From the NCBI GenBank assembly GCA_022376515.1, contig WTXI01000450.1:1-24563 (forward strand): a stretch of DNA of 24,563 bases, written 5' to 3'. How positions within the stretch are numbered: the first letter of the stretch is position 1; each line of letters opens with the position of its first letter. This stretch comes from Lactifluus volemus. Lineage: Eukaryota; Basidiomycota; Agaricomycetes; Russulales; Russulaceae. A model generated the notes under the pieces. It was given only the letters and a program-made list of their open reading frames with translations. It was not told where the DNA came from and ran no database searches. Both the position numbers and the translations under genes were made by a program. Shown here one piece after another: positions 1 through 10,200 of this stretch.

Positions 1-604
1 GAAACAGGACGATGGTGCCTGGCTCATCGCGTCCCCATCCAGCTTCTCGCCTCAGATGTTCGAACGTCGACACATAAGTTTCCAGATCGTCGCCCTTCAT
101 CTGATGCCGTACGAGGGCATTTTCGGCACGTTCTTTTTTATTCGTGTCAGCAAAAGCCGTCCAGAATTTCTGTACGAAGTTTTCCCACAGAGCTTCGTCT
201 GTAAGCTTGGCTCCTGTCGTTTTGAGGTGGACTAATTCCTTGAGCCTTTCTTGCCCCCAATAGTGTACTTTCGGTCCTCGAATGTACGACAGCGCTAACA
301 AGGCTCGATCGAACGGGGTGGCCATAGCATGGTGGTTGGCGTTGGCCATCCAGAACAAGGTAAATTGTAGGAAAAACTCCTCGCTATGGCTTCGTTGGCC
401 ATCAAAATCGTCCGGGGGGCATCCGATTAATTCCCCGTATTCGATTGAGGCAGCGGGATGTCCTGGCACTAGTTCTCCTCCGCTTCCTCCACCTAGCTGG
501 ATGGTACAGTCCGTGAGAGTGATATAGGTTGTCGATGTTGCGGACACGGCGTCCACTGGCATGCCTAGTGTCGAATCAAGGGGTTGCTGCTGGATTTGCT
601 CCAT
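1..604 (-). CDS. Ty3/Gypsy-type retrotransposon Gag, 5' part (runs off the left edge)
   Basis: Reading the minus strand from the ATG at 604-602 gives 201 codons with no stop up to the window edge. The start is MEQIQQQPLDST. Residues from about 75 to 195 match the Gag (capsid) pattern of Ty3/Gypsy elements: DFDGQRSHSEEFFLQF, then MATPFDRALLALSYIRGP, then LWENFVQKFWTAFADTNKKE and LETYVSTFEHLRREAGW. In this family Gag forms the intracellular particle that packages the element RNA; protease, reverse transcriptase and integrase would lie further left, outside the window. The ATG context (AACAAACCATGG) is good. An uninterrupted frame over 600 bp suggests a fairly young copy. No matching 5' LTR or primer-binding site could be identified to its right. 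The family is clear; whether the element is complete is not visible. Confidence 0.82.
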   Translation of the reverse strand, partial: MEQIQQQPLDSTLGMPVDAVSATSTTYITLTDCTIQLGGGSGGELVPGHPAASIEYGELIGCPPDDFDGQRSHSEEFFLQFTLFWMANANHHAMATPFDRALLALSYIRGPKVHYWGQERLKELVHLKTTGAKLTDEALWENFVQKFWTAFADTNKKERAENALVRHQMKGDDLETYVSTFEHLRREAGWGRDEPGTIVLF

Positions 605-1140
605 GGTTTGTTACAAACTGATTTCCTCGGTGGCTTGGCTCCGTCAGGTCCAATCGGGTGTTTAGGTGGGTGGCGAGCAGTAGGTGTTTCACGTAACGTT
701 TCGGGCGTCCGGAATGCTTCGCAACTCTACCGCGAATGTTGATTCGAATGAGTAATCTTGTGTGCGAGACTTTTCTCCACCAGCCCAAGTTTTCTTTGTA
801 TCCTATTCGGTATGTGGGTGTGTGGTCCGGGCTTGGGTTGTAACAGAACCCTTGTTTTCTGGCAAATGTACTGTTTGAGAAGCTTGTCGCGCCCTCCTTT
901 GTTTGGGTGGGGGTGAGCAGGAGGAAGATGATATGGCGCGATTCTACAAGGTGCGAGGGGCTTATTAGGCCGGAAGAGGGTTCACAAGTAGAGAAGTGCA
1001 CTTGAGGTGAAGAAATAGCTCGGATTCTGAGCAAGGGTGAGACTGGTGAATCTGCAGCTCACTTTTAGTAATTTATACACGGAGGTTAGCCACTCCTGCA
1101 CTAATTGATACAGCTACTGGTAGGAATGAGTCATGGGAGT
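605..1140. other. Non-coding leader region upstream of Gag
   Basis: This stretch lies upstream of the minus-strand Gag start and could be the untranslated leader of that element. A 152-codon minus-strand frame (576-1034) overlaps it and the Gag start, but its composition is unremarkable and I do not consider it a gene. No TGGT-type primer-binding site and no clear LTR border were seen. Confidence 0.4.
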
Positions 1141-1738
1141 TGTTTGACATCATACTGAGTCTAGACTGGGCAAGAGACTGGGCTAGATTCTCACAATATT
1201 GTAGTGGCATCATTGGTCCAGAATACTGACATCACTAGCTACATCACCTGTTCAGTTCAGTAAGTGGTAAGAGGCAGGTAATGTTATGGATTTGTCTGGA
1301 CCTATGCCTCCCTGTAGCCTCATGTTTTTTCTTTCTGACATCATTCTCATTTACAGACAGAGCCTAGCCCTTGTACAGCATAGGATGACATTCTCATGAC
1401 TCATAGTGACTCATACATGATGTCATTGGCCTAGAACTTCAATGACATTGTAGTTAGACCCAGGCTCATGACATCATACTGATGTCACTTGCCCTTTGCC
1501 CTGTACAAGACTCTCTGTCTTGAGTCCTTGCTCTCCAGCTTGGACTTCTCTCCAATACTAGCCTCTTGATTCCTCACAAATCCCCTTGTGAACCCCTCTC
1601 CTCTTGAAGCCCTCTAAGTGCTATAACTTAGCTAGACCTGGCTTAGACTTGCATCTTTGACAGTCCCTCCTGAACTCTTGATCCTAATAATTACCCTATC
1701 TTAGGAACTAGGAACAGCTAGTCCCTAACAGCCTAACA
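1141..1738 (+). repeat. LTR-like block (possible solo LTR), borders tentative
   Basis: The block can be bounded by TGTTTGACATC at 1141 and CTAACA at 1738, i.e. TGTT...AACA ends as in many LTRs. The left half repeats the words GACATCA/TGATGTC at least six times in both orientations, and the right half is pyrimidine-rich (from about 1495), like the R-U5 part of basidiomycete LTRs read on the plus strand. Against it: the five bases flanking these ends do not match, so there is no target-site duplication, and the orientation is opposite to the Gag at the left edge. It may be a separate, older insertion. Confidence 0.3.
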
Positions 1739-2285
1739 GGTAAGCAGAAATGATTCTTAGTGATAAGTCCTCACTCCTCAGAGGTGTTTACATGTCCCCA
1801 AGGCATTTGTGATAACACACCATAAACAACACCAATATGGGAAGCTTTGTCATGAGACAATCTGACCATGGTGCACTGACAGCTATTACCCAGCAATTTT
1901 GTGATGTGAGCTACCAGAGGCTAACTACTACTGAAGTAACATGTCTTATGAACAGGATGTGAGTAAATGAAAATTGCATTTTACACTGAATGCACACTAC
2001 TTATGTAGCTAAAAAAAATCAGGGAGTGGAATAGAGCCTAGTAATGAGCATCTACTGAGTTTTGATCACAACAGTGGGATAGTTGTCTCACCAAGGTCCA
2101 GATCTCAGAGTGTGAGCCAATCAGAGAGATTATGTGGGGCTTCGATGGCCCCATATGCAGGTTGAATAGATGTCTTATAGCTCACCTTGAGGGTCGCGAA
2201 TTTTCATTGTGACAAGTACCGTATTCACCCGGGCCGGTGGCCCGGTATAGCCAAATGCTGCGATTCTCTCCATTTGGGCAGAGAG
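1739..2285. other. AT-rich intergenic stretch, no gene seen
   Basis: No supported reading frame. The only structure noticed is a GC-rich imperfect palindrome around 2229-2246 (CCGGGCCGGTGGCCCGG) lying downstream, in the sense of transcription, of the tRNA-like gene. Confidence 0.5.
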
Positions 2286-2290
2286 AAAAA
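2286..2290 (-). terminator. RNA polymerase III terminator (T5)
   Basis: Five T on the minus strand begin four bases beyond the discriminator base of the tRNA-like gene, the usual position for a Pol III stop. Its presence argues that the tRNA-like unit still has the layout of a working gene. Confidence 0.65.
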
Positions 2291-2294
2291 GATT

Positions 2295-2382
2295 TCCTTC
2301 AGGCTGGAATTGAACCAGCAACCTTGAGATATCACAAATGTTCTGTTATAGTCTCATGCTCTTCCAGTTGAGCCACCAAAGG
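2295..2382 (-). tRNA. tRNA-Tyr-like gene, anticodon ATA, 15-nt intron
   Basis: The minus strand folds as a complete tRNA. The acceptor stem is CCTTTGG/CTGAAGG (five Watson-Crick pairs and two wobbles) with discriminator A. The D stem GCTC/GAGC closes a loop with the conserved A14, G18 and G19. The anticodon stem is TGAGA/TCTCA. The variable loop has 5 nt, and the T stem GCTGG/CCAGC closes loop TTCAATT. Box A (TGGCTCAACTGG) and box B (GGTTCAATTCC) are good. The anticodon loop needs removal of 15 nt (2331-2345) between positions 37 and 38, the canonical intron site; the mature RNA is then 73 nt. C1-G72 plus A73 and an intron at this site are typical of eukaryotic tRNA-Tyr, but the anticodon (2347-2349) reads ATA instead of GTA. 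It is either a variant copy, a relic, or the head of a SINE. Confidence 0.78.
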
Positions 2383-2589
2383 TTAACTACCAATGCAGTG
2401 TCCTGCATGATGAACACTACAGAGTATGTGCAGTGGGATGATGAAGGTTGCCTGTTCAAGTGTCTGTTGCACGACACCCACGCTACTTGGGATTGCAACA
2501 AAAAATAGCACTATACAATGCATCTACGGAGTCTAATCAAAGCTAGTTGCTAAGGGGAAAGAGTGACAAAGGTACTTCAATAAGCAATA

Positions 2590-4130
2590 GATGACAGTGA
2601 CATCACCGACTTTTCCATTTTCCCACGCGTACCAAGACGTCCATATGCCAATCGTTGGGCAACTGGATCTTATTGCCTGCGTCACTCCCGAAATGAGGGC
2701 ACTCGATATCCAGAGCGTCTTCATACCATGGAACTGCGCGATGATTTCGCTCCATAGGTTGGGGTCAACCTCGTCATGTCACTCCACGGGCAACTGACCT
2801 TGGTGGTATTTGATGAACAGATCCGCCATATTCGCAAAGTTTGGTGTAAGTATCATTCATGGGATAATACTCTACGCAGTGACGGTGGGTTGGCTTAGTC
2901 CGCCAGCATTGCGCTTCGGAGATGTTGCAGCCGCACTTGGTGCCATGTTTCCAACATTCGAGGCAACGGTACTTACTTTATAAGCTCTGCTGCATACGGT
3001 GAGCACGCTGTCCATTCGCGAACCAAGTAACTAGATGCTTTAAAACGTGTTCGAAGTGACCTTCTCCGAGTCATTGGGGAGGACCACCGAGGGCTAAATT
3101 TATTCCACGAAATGATAATGATAGCATTGTTTTTCGTGACTTCCTTATCTGAACGTACAGCATATCAATCTTGCGTCCTGAGGACTTTCCTCTTGCCTTT
3201 TCCATTTGGAATATCGTCAACAGTCCTTGCAGAATACTGATACACGTGATTTTTGGGGTTCACGAAAGTCCATCACCGGTGAAGGCGATGGAGGTCCAGT
3301 ACGCTGAAAATGTGTTTTGCGGTGGGTTGAGGTACTGGCTGAGGATGCATATTATAGTACGCGGGGGACATTATCTGCCCTGATTCGTTGCGTTCGCAAC
3401 GAGATGGCCTTAAGGAACTGCTTCTCTGTACGAGATGAGTCTTGATATTTCACATTGGCTCAAGACGTTGGACGTACTGGTTATGATAACGGGCCGTCGG
3501 TCCTTGTACATGTTTTCCAAGCCAGACCCCCACACACTCTTGGGTCATGATATCCTCCTTGCAGCAGTTCCACACGTCGCTTCAGATGGATATAAGTCGT
3601 ATAAAATGGTTTGCGCATTCCGCGATGTCTGTGACTCTACCATGCCCGCATCAAGCTGCCGCACTGGGCCACCGCAAGAAAAACGATCAAGGAGTTCTTC
3701 CAGTGGGGCATAACCGCGTGGTCATCATCGCTATAGCCTCTCCAAAATTGTACGGCACAACCTGGTGTCAGGTCGCGAGGTTGAGGTAGATCAGTGCGCA
3801 AAAGCGTTCCCACGCGCACATGATCTGCTCACCACGTGACACTCAAACAGCTTGCCAGCTTTGCGTTCTTTCATGGACGTGAGGTTATATTCATCATTGG
3901 CGGCATTGTCTTTCTTCCGTCTGTGTCTACCAGCACATCTCCCGTTTCTCTAATGACTGACTCTATCTACTGGAGGATATGATCCTTGTCCGGATGTGGA
4001 TGTATGTTGAATTTTTCTTATCGCGGAAGCGACCATGACTTGTTTTCTTTTCCTAGCTGAAGAGAGCTCTTTTCCCAACCATTCAGTAATCATCAGCGTT
4101 CTTCTGTCTTCCCCACCCTCTGGTCCTGAC
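2590..4130 (-). pseudogene. Decayed minus-strand coding sequence of unknown family
   Basis: Several minus-strand stretches read like protein but are broken by stops and frame changes. At about 2774-2981 there is a Cys/His-rich stretch (YRCLECWKHGTKC, then CNISEAQCW). An overlapping frame reads LFIKYHQGQLPVE, TGA at 2779-2781, HDEVDPNLWSEIIAQFHG. Around 3410-3720 a frame reads APLEELLDRF, GMVESQTSRNAQTILYDLY and, after a TGA at 3545-3547, LENMYKDRRPVIITSTSNV. Around 3830-4130 a frame reads LMITEWLGKELSSARKRKQ and, after a TAG at 3950-3952, EYNLTSMKERKAGKLFE. I do not recognise the family; a dead transposon or dead host gene are both possible. Extent and identity are uncertain, and some stretches may be chance. 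Confidence 0.3.
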
Positions 4131-5195
4131 TAGGCTCATCCGGAGATAATGTCAAACCATGTAGCAGTAGACCATATTCCGGGATCTCATCCGCGGCTGG
4201 AATTAACAACATCGTCCAGACATGGAGATTTTGCCGAGTAAGACCGCCCCGTGCGAGTCATGTGTCGTGCAGACTTCTGGGAGTTGAATTCGTGCAATCT
4301 TTTCCCTGTCTGTGATCCATTACTGCCTGTCTTTCCGTGCGCGAAATGGATGAACGCAATTCACCCCCAGCAACTCAGAGCAAGGATTGAGCCAGAACGA
4401 GGATATGTCTAATCCTTGTGTTTGCATTTGCCGAATTTTGACCGAGTTACCACAGCATTCCGGAAAGCTGTACTAATACACAGGCCAGGGAGCTAACATC
4501 GCCTTCTTTGGCTATCCTTGAAGTACTGTATTATATTGTCTTTAGGTCCCGATTCATCGACATATATAACAATAATTTGCGATACAAGAGCTGATCCTAG
4601 CTGATCGAGCTGAGATGCTGCTATTCTCCACGAATACCTTTACTGGGCACCCTTCATTAGAAGGCCAGAACGAAACCATTCATCTAGGAATGGTTGCTGG
4701 GTGTTCACCGCTGAACATCGAGTCTGGTTTTCTGGACCTTCTCTTGTTCAACTGCTCCGATGTAACCATTGGTCCCACGTACACCTTCACGCATTCGAGT
4801 GTGATTACATCCTATCCAGTTGCGGTTCTGAATGTGAACTCCTCTCGACGGTCTTGGCATCCTGGCGCGACATGCTCTATGCTCTATGCTCTACGTGTAG
4901 CCGCTTGGTGCATGATGCCTTTTTGAAATTCGGGTATGATTCAAGACGATGGCCACCTCAGCACAACTGGCACGTGATCAGGACACGTCCCACTTTGTCG
5001 GTATGAAGAGGTTCCCATCTCACTTACTGCGCAATCAAGCATTGCCTTGGCTGACAAAAGTGTCCAAGAATGTACTTCATGTCGTTTTCGTGCGGTGAGC
5101 TTGGTGGTGAGTTACGTAGGAGGTCCCTCATACGTGGACCCTGTCAGCCCAGGTCCTCTTTATTTGTCCCGAACCAAACAGGGCCTCATGAAGAA

Positions 5196-5236
5196 TATAT
5201 AAGACACGCTCTTTCTTTCTTCCCTACCACCATACC
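5196..5236 (+). promoter_or_regulatory. TATA box and pyrimidine-rich start region with no evident ORF behind it
   Basis: TATATAAG at 5196-5203 is followed by a CT-rich initiator tract (5208-5236), the usual arrangement of a basidiomycete core promoter. Downstream a strong donor (GACG|GTAAGT at 5473) and a strong acceptor (TTTTTCTCAG ending at 5600) define a plausible 128-nt intron. No convincing coding frame follows, so this may be a non-coding transcript or the surviving promoter of a lost gene. Confidence 0.4.
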
Positions 5237-5694
5237 CTCATCTCAATCCATCATCATTCCTCCTCATTCACATCAGGCTTCATACCGACGCCCATACCTG
5301 CGCGCCAATACTCCCAGTTCCACGTGCCATACGTCTATTAATCTCTGCTCATCTCGTCCCATATACATCGTGCGTCTTACCTGTCATTCCTATCCATTGA
5401 CTTTGCCCCTCTTATAAGCCTGTCTTACTATCCTAACCCAGCCTACCTCCCTTCATCCTCCTTGATCTGACGGTAAGTCCATCAATCAGGCGTCTTCGAT
5501 GTACCCTGCGGCTGTGATTCTGCTTTCCATGCCTCTTTTTTATTCTCTCAAAAATTTGCCTGAAGGGCATATGCATGCTGCGGGCTCTCCTTTTTCTCAG
5601 GTGCTGTGAGACTAAGTTGCAGGTGTGTGAGTGCGGGTGAAGCTCGGTGTCGAACACCTGTCTTGCCGTTTCTTGATTTCCTGCCTCCCGTTTG

Positions 5695-5712
5695 GTTGAA
5701 CCCTGAAGGGGT
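5695..5712. repeat. 18-nt direct repeat, copy 1
   Basis: The word GTTGAACCCTGAAGGGGT occurs here and again at 6197-6214, identical over 18 nt and unrelated on both sides. It contains the small inverted pair ACCC/GGGT. Confidence 0.7.
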
Positions 5713-6196
5713 TGGATAACTGGGACAGATTCTTAGCCTGCCTATCAATCCCTACGCTACATGGCATTGTTGGGGTGGTAGTCTGTTGGTCGGAAATTAT
5801 CATCCCTCAAGGGGATTTGTCGAGAAGACACCTGCGGACTAGGTGTCCGGGGCAGTCACGATTTACCTTCAGCCATAGTACGGTTCGTGTGGACCTCGTT
5901 GAGCTAGGCCTGGGGAGTTGCTTATCACCCTACTCCTTGCACACACATTGATCTTTGTGTGTGAGGCATGGCCCGACGGAGTCATTTATCCCGTGGGAAT
6001 GTTGTTGGCGCTTAAGCATGGCCGGACTCTGAAGGAGTTCTTATCGATGCAATGCTTCAAGTTGTTGTAACTGATTACGCATCGATCGGCCAGACGTGTC
6101 GCTGTGGTCATGGGTAGATATGGTTGCGAGAGGGAAAGGTTTTGGGTTTATTCAGTTCGTAGCACTTGTTGATTGGGGTGTGCCCAACAAAGTGGT

Positions 6197-6214
6197 GTTG
6201 AACCCTGAAGGGGT
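6197..6214. repeat. 18-nt direct repeat, copy 2
   Basis: Second identical copy of the word found at 5695-5712, 502 bp downstream. It directly precedes the weak tRNA-like box A/box B pair at about 6228-6285. Confidence 0.7.
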
Positions 6215-7243
6215 CATTTGTTGTGTGACTTGCCGCGCTTGGCAGAAAATGTGCATATATTGAGAGTCACGAGTTTGATCACCTGCCCCGCCTCCAGTGG
6301 CTGCAATTATCGGGCGGGTCACCGCCGCAGCAAAGCTCAACCGGCCCCACCAAAGGGTTGTCCCGGTCATGGTACAGTAATCCGTATGTTGTTGTCAAAA
6401 TCCTATTTCGAGCACGGAGTCTCGTCAAGAGGATGTGGAGAGTAAGGATAGCACAGTCGACCATATGCGTGTCCGCCAGTGAACTAAACCAAGAGGAGTC
6501 GGCGGCCATGCGACCCACTCGTACCTGGAAAGACCAGCGCCATGTCTCGACAACACCGCAGCACGACAGAGCATACTACACTAGGGAAAATAGGTGTCTC
6601 TGTCCCACAGGGTTGGTCCCTCACCCGCCTGCAAACTCTACGGTCACCCGATCAACAACTCGAACTTTTTTAAGGAATCTTTAAGGTTTCTCGGCACAGC
6701 ACTGTCAACGCCCTGTCTGTCGGATTTGGCATGGCCCTACACCGGCACTCGAGTTGTGCAGCAATCGCTGCTCCGCGACATATCGGCGCCAGGGCGAACC
6801 TGAGATGGGTTTTCTCAGTTGAAGATGTGTACTGAAGGTCGCGCAGCGCAGGTCATGTGGTGGGTTGCAATAATGACATACGTGAAAAAAGGCTCATAAT
6901 ATTGCGCTTTTCAACCTGGCATCAGTATACCAGGCAAGATAGAAAGCGGCGATACGCTAATGATTCATGACCGGAACAATACATCATGACGCTCTGCGAG
7001 TATTTCGAGTTGCTGACTTTCTAGCTCTAATAATCGCCACCATATCTGGCTACAGAAATTTGTGTCGATTATCATGCTACGGAGTAAACGATAGTAGTGT
7101 AATAAGAGCGTGCGCTAATGATAAGATTGCAAGTGAAAAAACTGACGTATCATGTACATCTATCTGTGTCCAGAGCAGATATCCACCAACCGGGGATCTC
7201 GTCACAGTATTCGTGGGATATATGGTCATTTTAGATGAAGTCT

Positions 7244-10200
7244 TTAGTGGCTGCTTAAAGCTTGGAGCTGCACATATTCGTAGTAATCTCCCCGTCGTGC
7301 GAACAGTTCATCGTGAGTACCCGACTCGCTCACTCCACCATCCTTGATGAAATATCTGCAAGCCAATAAATGCGTGATTATCGACGGAAATGCATCAAAC
7401 ACTCACATGCAGTCAGCATTCTGAATCGTCGATAATCGGTGCGCAATAGCAATTGTGGTCCGGCCCCTCGCCGCTTCATCCAGAGCAGCTTGTACGACTT
7501 TCTCCGAATTCCCGTCAAGGGCAGAGGTTGCCTGAAGAGACCGTAGCAATTAAGTATCTGCTGAAGAGACACATGCGGGGGGCATAGTACAAACCTCATC
7601 AAGTAAGAGGACCTTAGGGTTGCGGAGGAGCGCTCGTGCAATCGCAATTCGCTCTGATGCTTTCATCAGACAAGAATCGGACAAAAACAAGCAGTTATAC
7701 ATACGTTTCTGACCGCCGGACAGCTGTGATCCCTTGCCACCGACATTTGTCTCAAAGCCGCTGTGGAAAAAGTCAGCGGGATAAACAAAACGGAAACGGA
7801 GCCAACACATACTCAGGCAGTGACTGGATAAATTCCAAGATATTCGCATCGCGGCAAGCATCTTCAATCTCCTCCTCAGTCACCTCGGATATCGGCTTCG
7901 TCGCACCCAGGAGGATGTTGAAGCGGATTGAGCCTGCGTAAAGAGTCTAAAACATTTCAGATGGAGGGACAGTGATAATCGGGGATGGCACGACTAACAG
8001 GTTCCTGAGAGACGAGTGCAAGATGCTTGCGATACTCTTGGACATTGAGGTCAGAGATATGTTGACCGTCAATGAGGACACTGCCAGACAACGGATCATA
8101 AAATCGCTCGACGAGCTGAATGCTAAACAATGTCAGCACAAGAATGAGTGGTCATATCCACAGATTGCGGACGAGACCAACTTACACAGTGCTCTTCCCA
8201 CAACCGCTAGCCCCGACGAGAGCAACATACGTTCCGGGGTTGACAGTTATATTGAGACCACGAAGCACACGAACTCCAGGTCGTGTCGGATAGCGGAAGT
8301 GAACGTCTTGGAAACAGATGTGGCCCTTGACATCTTTCGGAATATTGCCTTCTTTCGACTCGGCGTCAACATCAGGTCGGGAGTCCAACAGGGTGATAAT
8401 GTCCGAAGCGGCGCCCTGGGCCAAGGAGACATCGGGCACGAACGCAAAGACGTTTCCGGCCTGCATAGCTCCAAACACAGTCCCCTGTTTGGATCGGGCC
8501 AAAGGGTAAATTCATGTCCCGTCCTAAAAATGATTATCTCACCATGAGGCCAGTAAAGAATTGTTTCGAGGTGAACTCTCGGTTGGATACCAAAATCGAA
8601 CCATACCAGAACACCAGCGAGATTATGAAGAAAGAAAATGCCTGGGAAAGCGCATACAATAGGTTACTCCAGATGGCCGTTCGGTTCGAGTCGCGAAGAG
8701 GTTTCTCTAGGCTCTTGCTGTAAAGCTCTAGACAATCATCTTCACGCGTAAGAGAGGCAATGGTACGAATGGCCCCAGCGGCTTCACAGGCAAGTTGGGC
8801 AGATTCCTCATGGGCATGTTTATTACGTTGATCTTTGAGAACAACGACACGCTGGAAGAGAAAAAACATTATATCCGCGGAACTAGGGAAACTGAATCAG
8901 GACCCTACCAAACGAATGTAGCCGGTTGACATGAGAAAAGGGATACATGCTATGCCAGATAGTCAGCGTCAATGAAGCGATAAAACAAAAAAACAAAAAA
9001 GCGAGGGAATGTACCAAGTCCGACAAGTCCAAGTTTCCAGATAAAAATAAGTCCAACGATGAGACCCGCTACAAGAGTTGCCAAGGCTTGAACAATACTG
9101 AACAAGTATAAGGAACATGAACCTTAAAAGACTGGAGATATAGTGGAGACGTACGCTCCGAGGGTGACGCCAGCCAAGCCGCTGATTCTCTGCGGGCGCT
9201 CGCTCAAGTTGGCAACGATAGCACCAGTCTACGTAAACTATGAGTTTTTGGTAATTCGCAGACTCCAATTTACGCACGTTGTTTTCCTCTTTATCAAAAT
9301 ACTCGACTGAAAATTTTTCATCAAGACAATCCATGCGTGGTTCTCGAGAAAACTCACTGTCTTGTCTGAGGATGGCGCGGAAGCTTAACGAACGCAACTT
9401 GCTACTGAGCGCCGCCGCAGAAGAGGCGAACAAAAAATTCTGGGAACCAAGACTAGCTGCAGCTAGTATTGCTATGATAAACGACCTAGGGTATTATCGC
9501 GTTAGTTATTGAATAAATCACTGAGGTGATCGACTCGCCATAGAGCGTCGCGATCACCAGCATGACGGAGTTCCTGATGGTTGGTGTCTGAGAAGCTAGT
9601 GACAGCCTTGGCTATGTTTCGGGCGTACGGTCAACTCTACACACGCTGGGGGAATTTGTTTCACGTACCCCACACAATACCAAAAGTGGGAAAGACGCAT
9701 CCAGTCGCTGTAAAATGACGGTGAGAAATGGAGAGGCTTCCAACAAAGGAAATAAAGCGGACACACCGATAGCAAACAAGGTACCGAACAGGTAACTTCT
9801 CCAGGCCGCTTTGTTAATGATCCCCATCCGTTTGAAGAGATAGAACATGCTATATTCCTTCTCGCGCTTCCCAGAGTCCTCAGCATTACGTCGTTCGAGG
9901 ATCTCACTTGCCAAAGAAGGTTGAGATTTGCTCATAAGAGGATTTTCTTGGAGGGCCTGCTTCTCAATGTCCAAGGCGCCGCTGACGGATTGATCAAAAC
10001 CTTGTTCCACGACGTCCGTGTCATCGACGTCAACCTCCCGTGTCTCCCGGAGCCTCTGCGCTGTGACTAGGCGCGCATAGGGGCCATCTTCATTAAGAAG
10101 CAGTTCGTCGTGTTTGCCTTGTTCGATGATGACCCCATCGCCAACCACGTAGATACAATCAGCATCCTTAATCGTCGAGAGCCGATGAGCGATCGTGATT

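Larger units (their letters stand above)
4141..7243. other. Long intergenic region without a supported protein gene
   Basis: About 3.1 kb separate the decayed sequence from the 3' end of the ABC transporter. Open frames of 60-126 codons exist on both strands, but none shows family motifs or consistent codon bias. What can be supported is listed separately: a core-promoter-like element near 5196, a good intron at 5473-5600, and the 18-nt direct repeat at 5695 and 6197. Confidence 0.5.

Noticed and set aside
576..1034. 152-codon minus-strand open frame upstream of Gag
   Set aside because: It overlaps the Gag start in a different frame and shows no recognisable domain; probably leader sequence.
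4615..5006. Overlapping plus-strand frames of 101-103 codons
   Set aside because: No motif, no promoter placed for them and no splice structure; their overlap in different phases suggests chance.
6967..7347. 126-codon plus-strand open frame
   Set aside because: It overlaps the last exon of the ABC transporter on the opposite strand, has no family motif and lacks codon bias.
7972..8547. 191-codon plus-strand open frame
   Set aside because: It is antisense to transporter exons 18 and 19 (NBD2), which are certain; the open frame follows from codon structure of the real gene.
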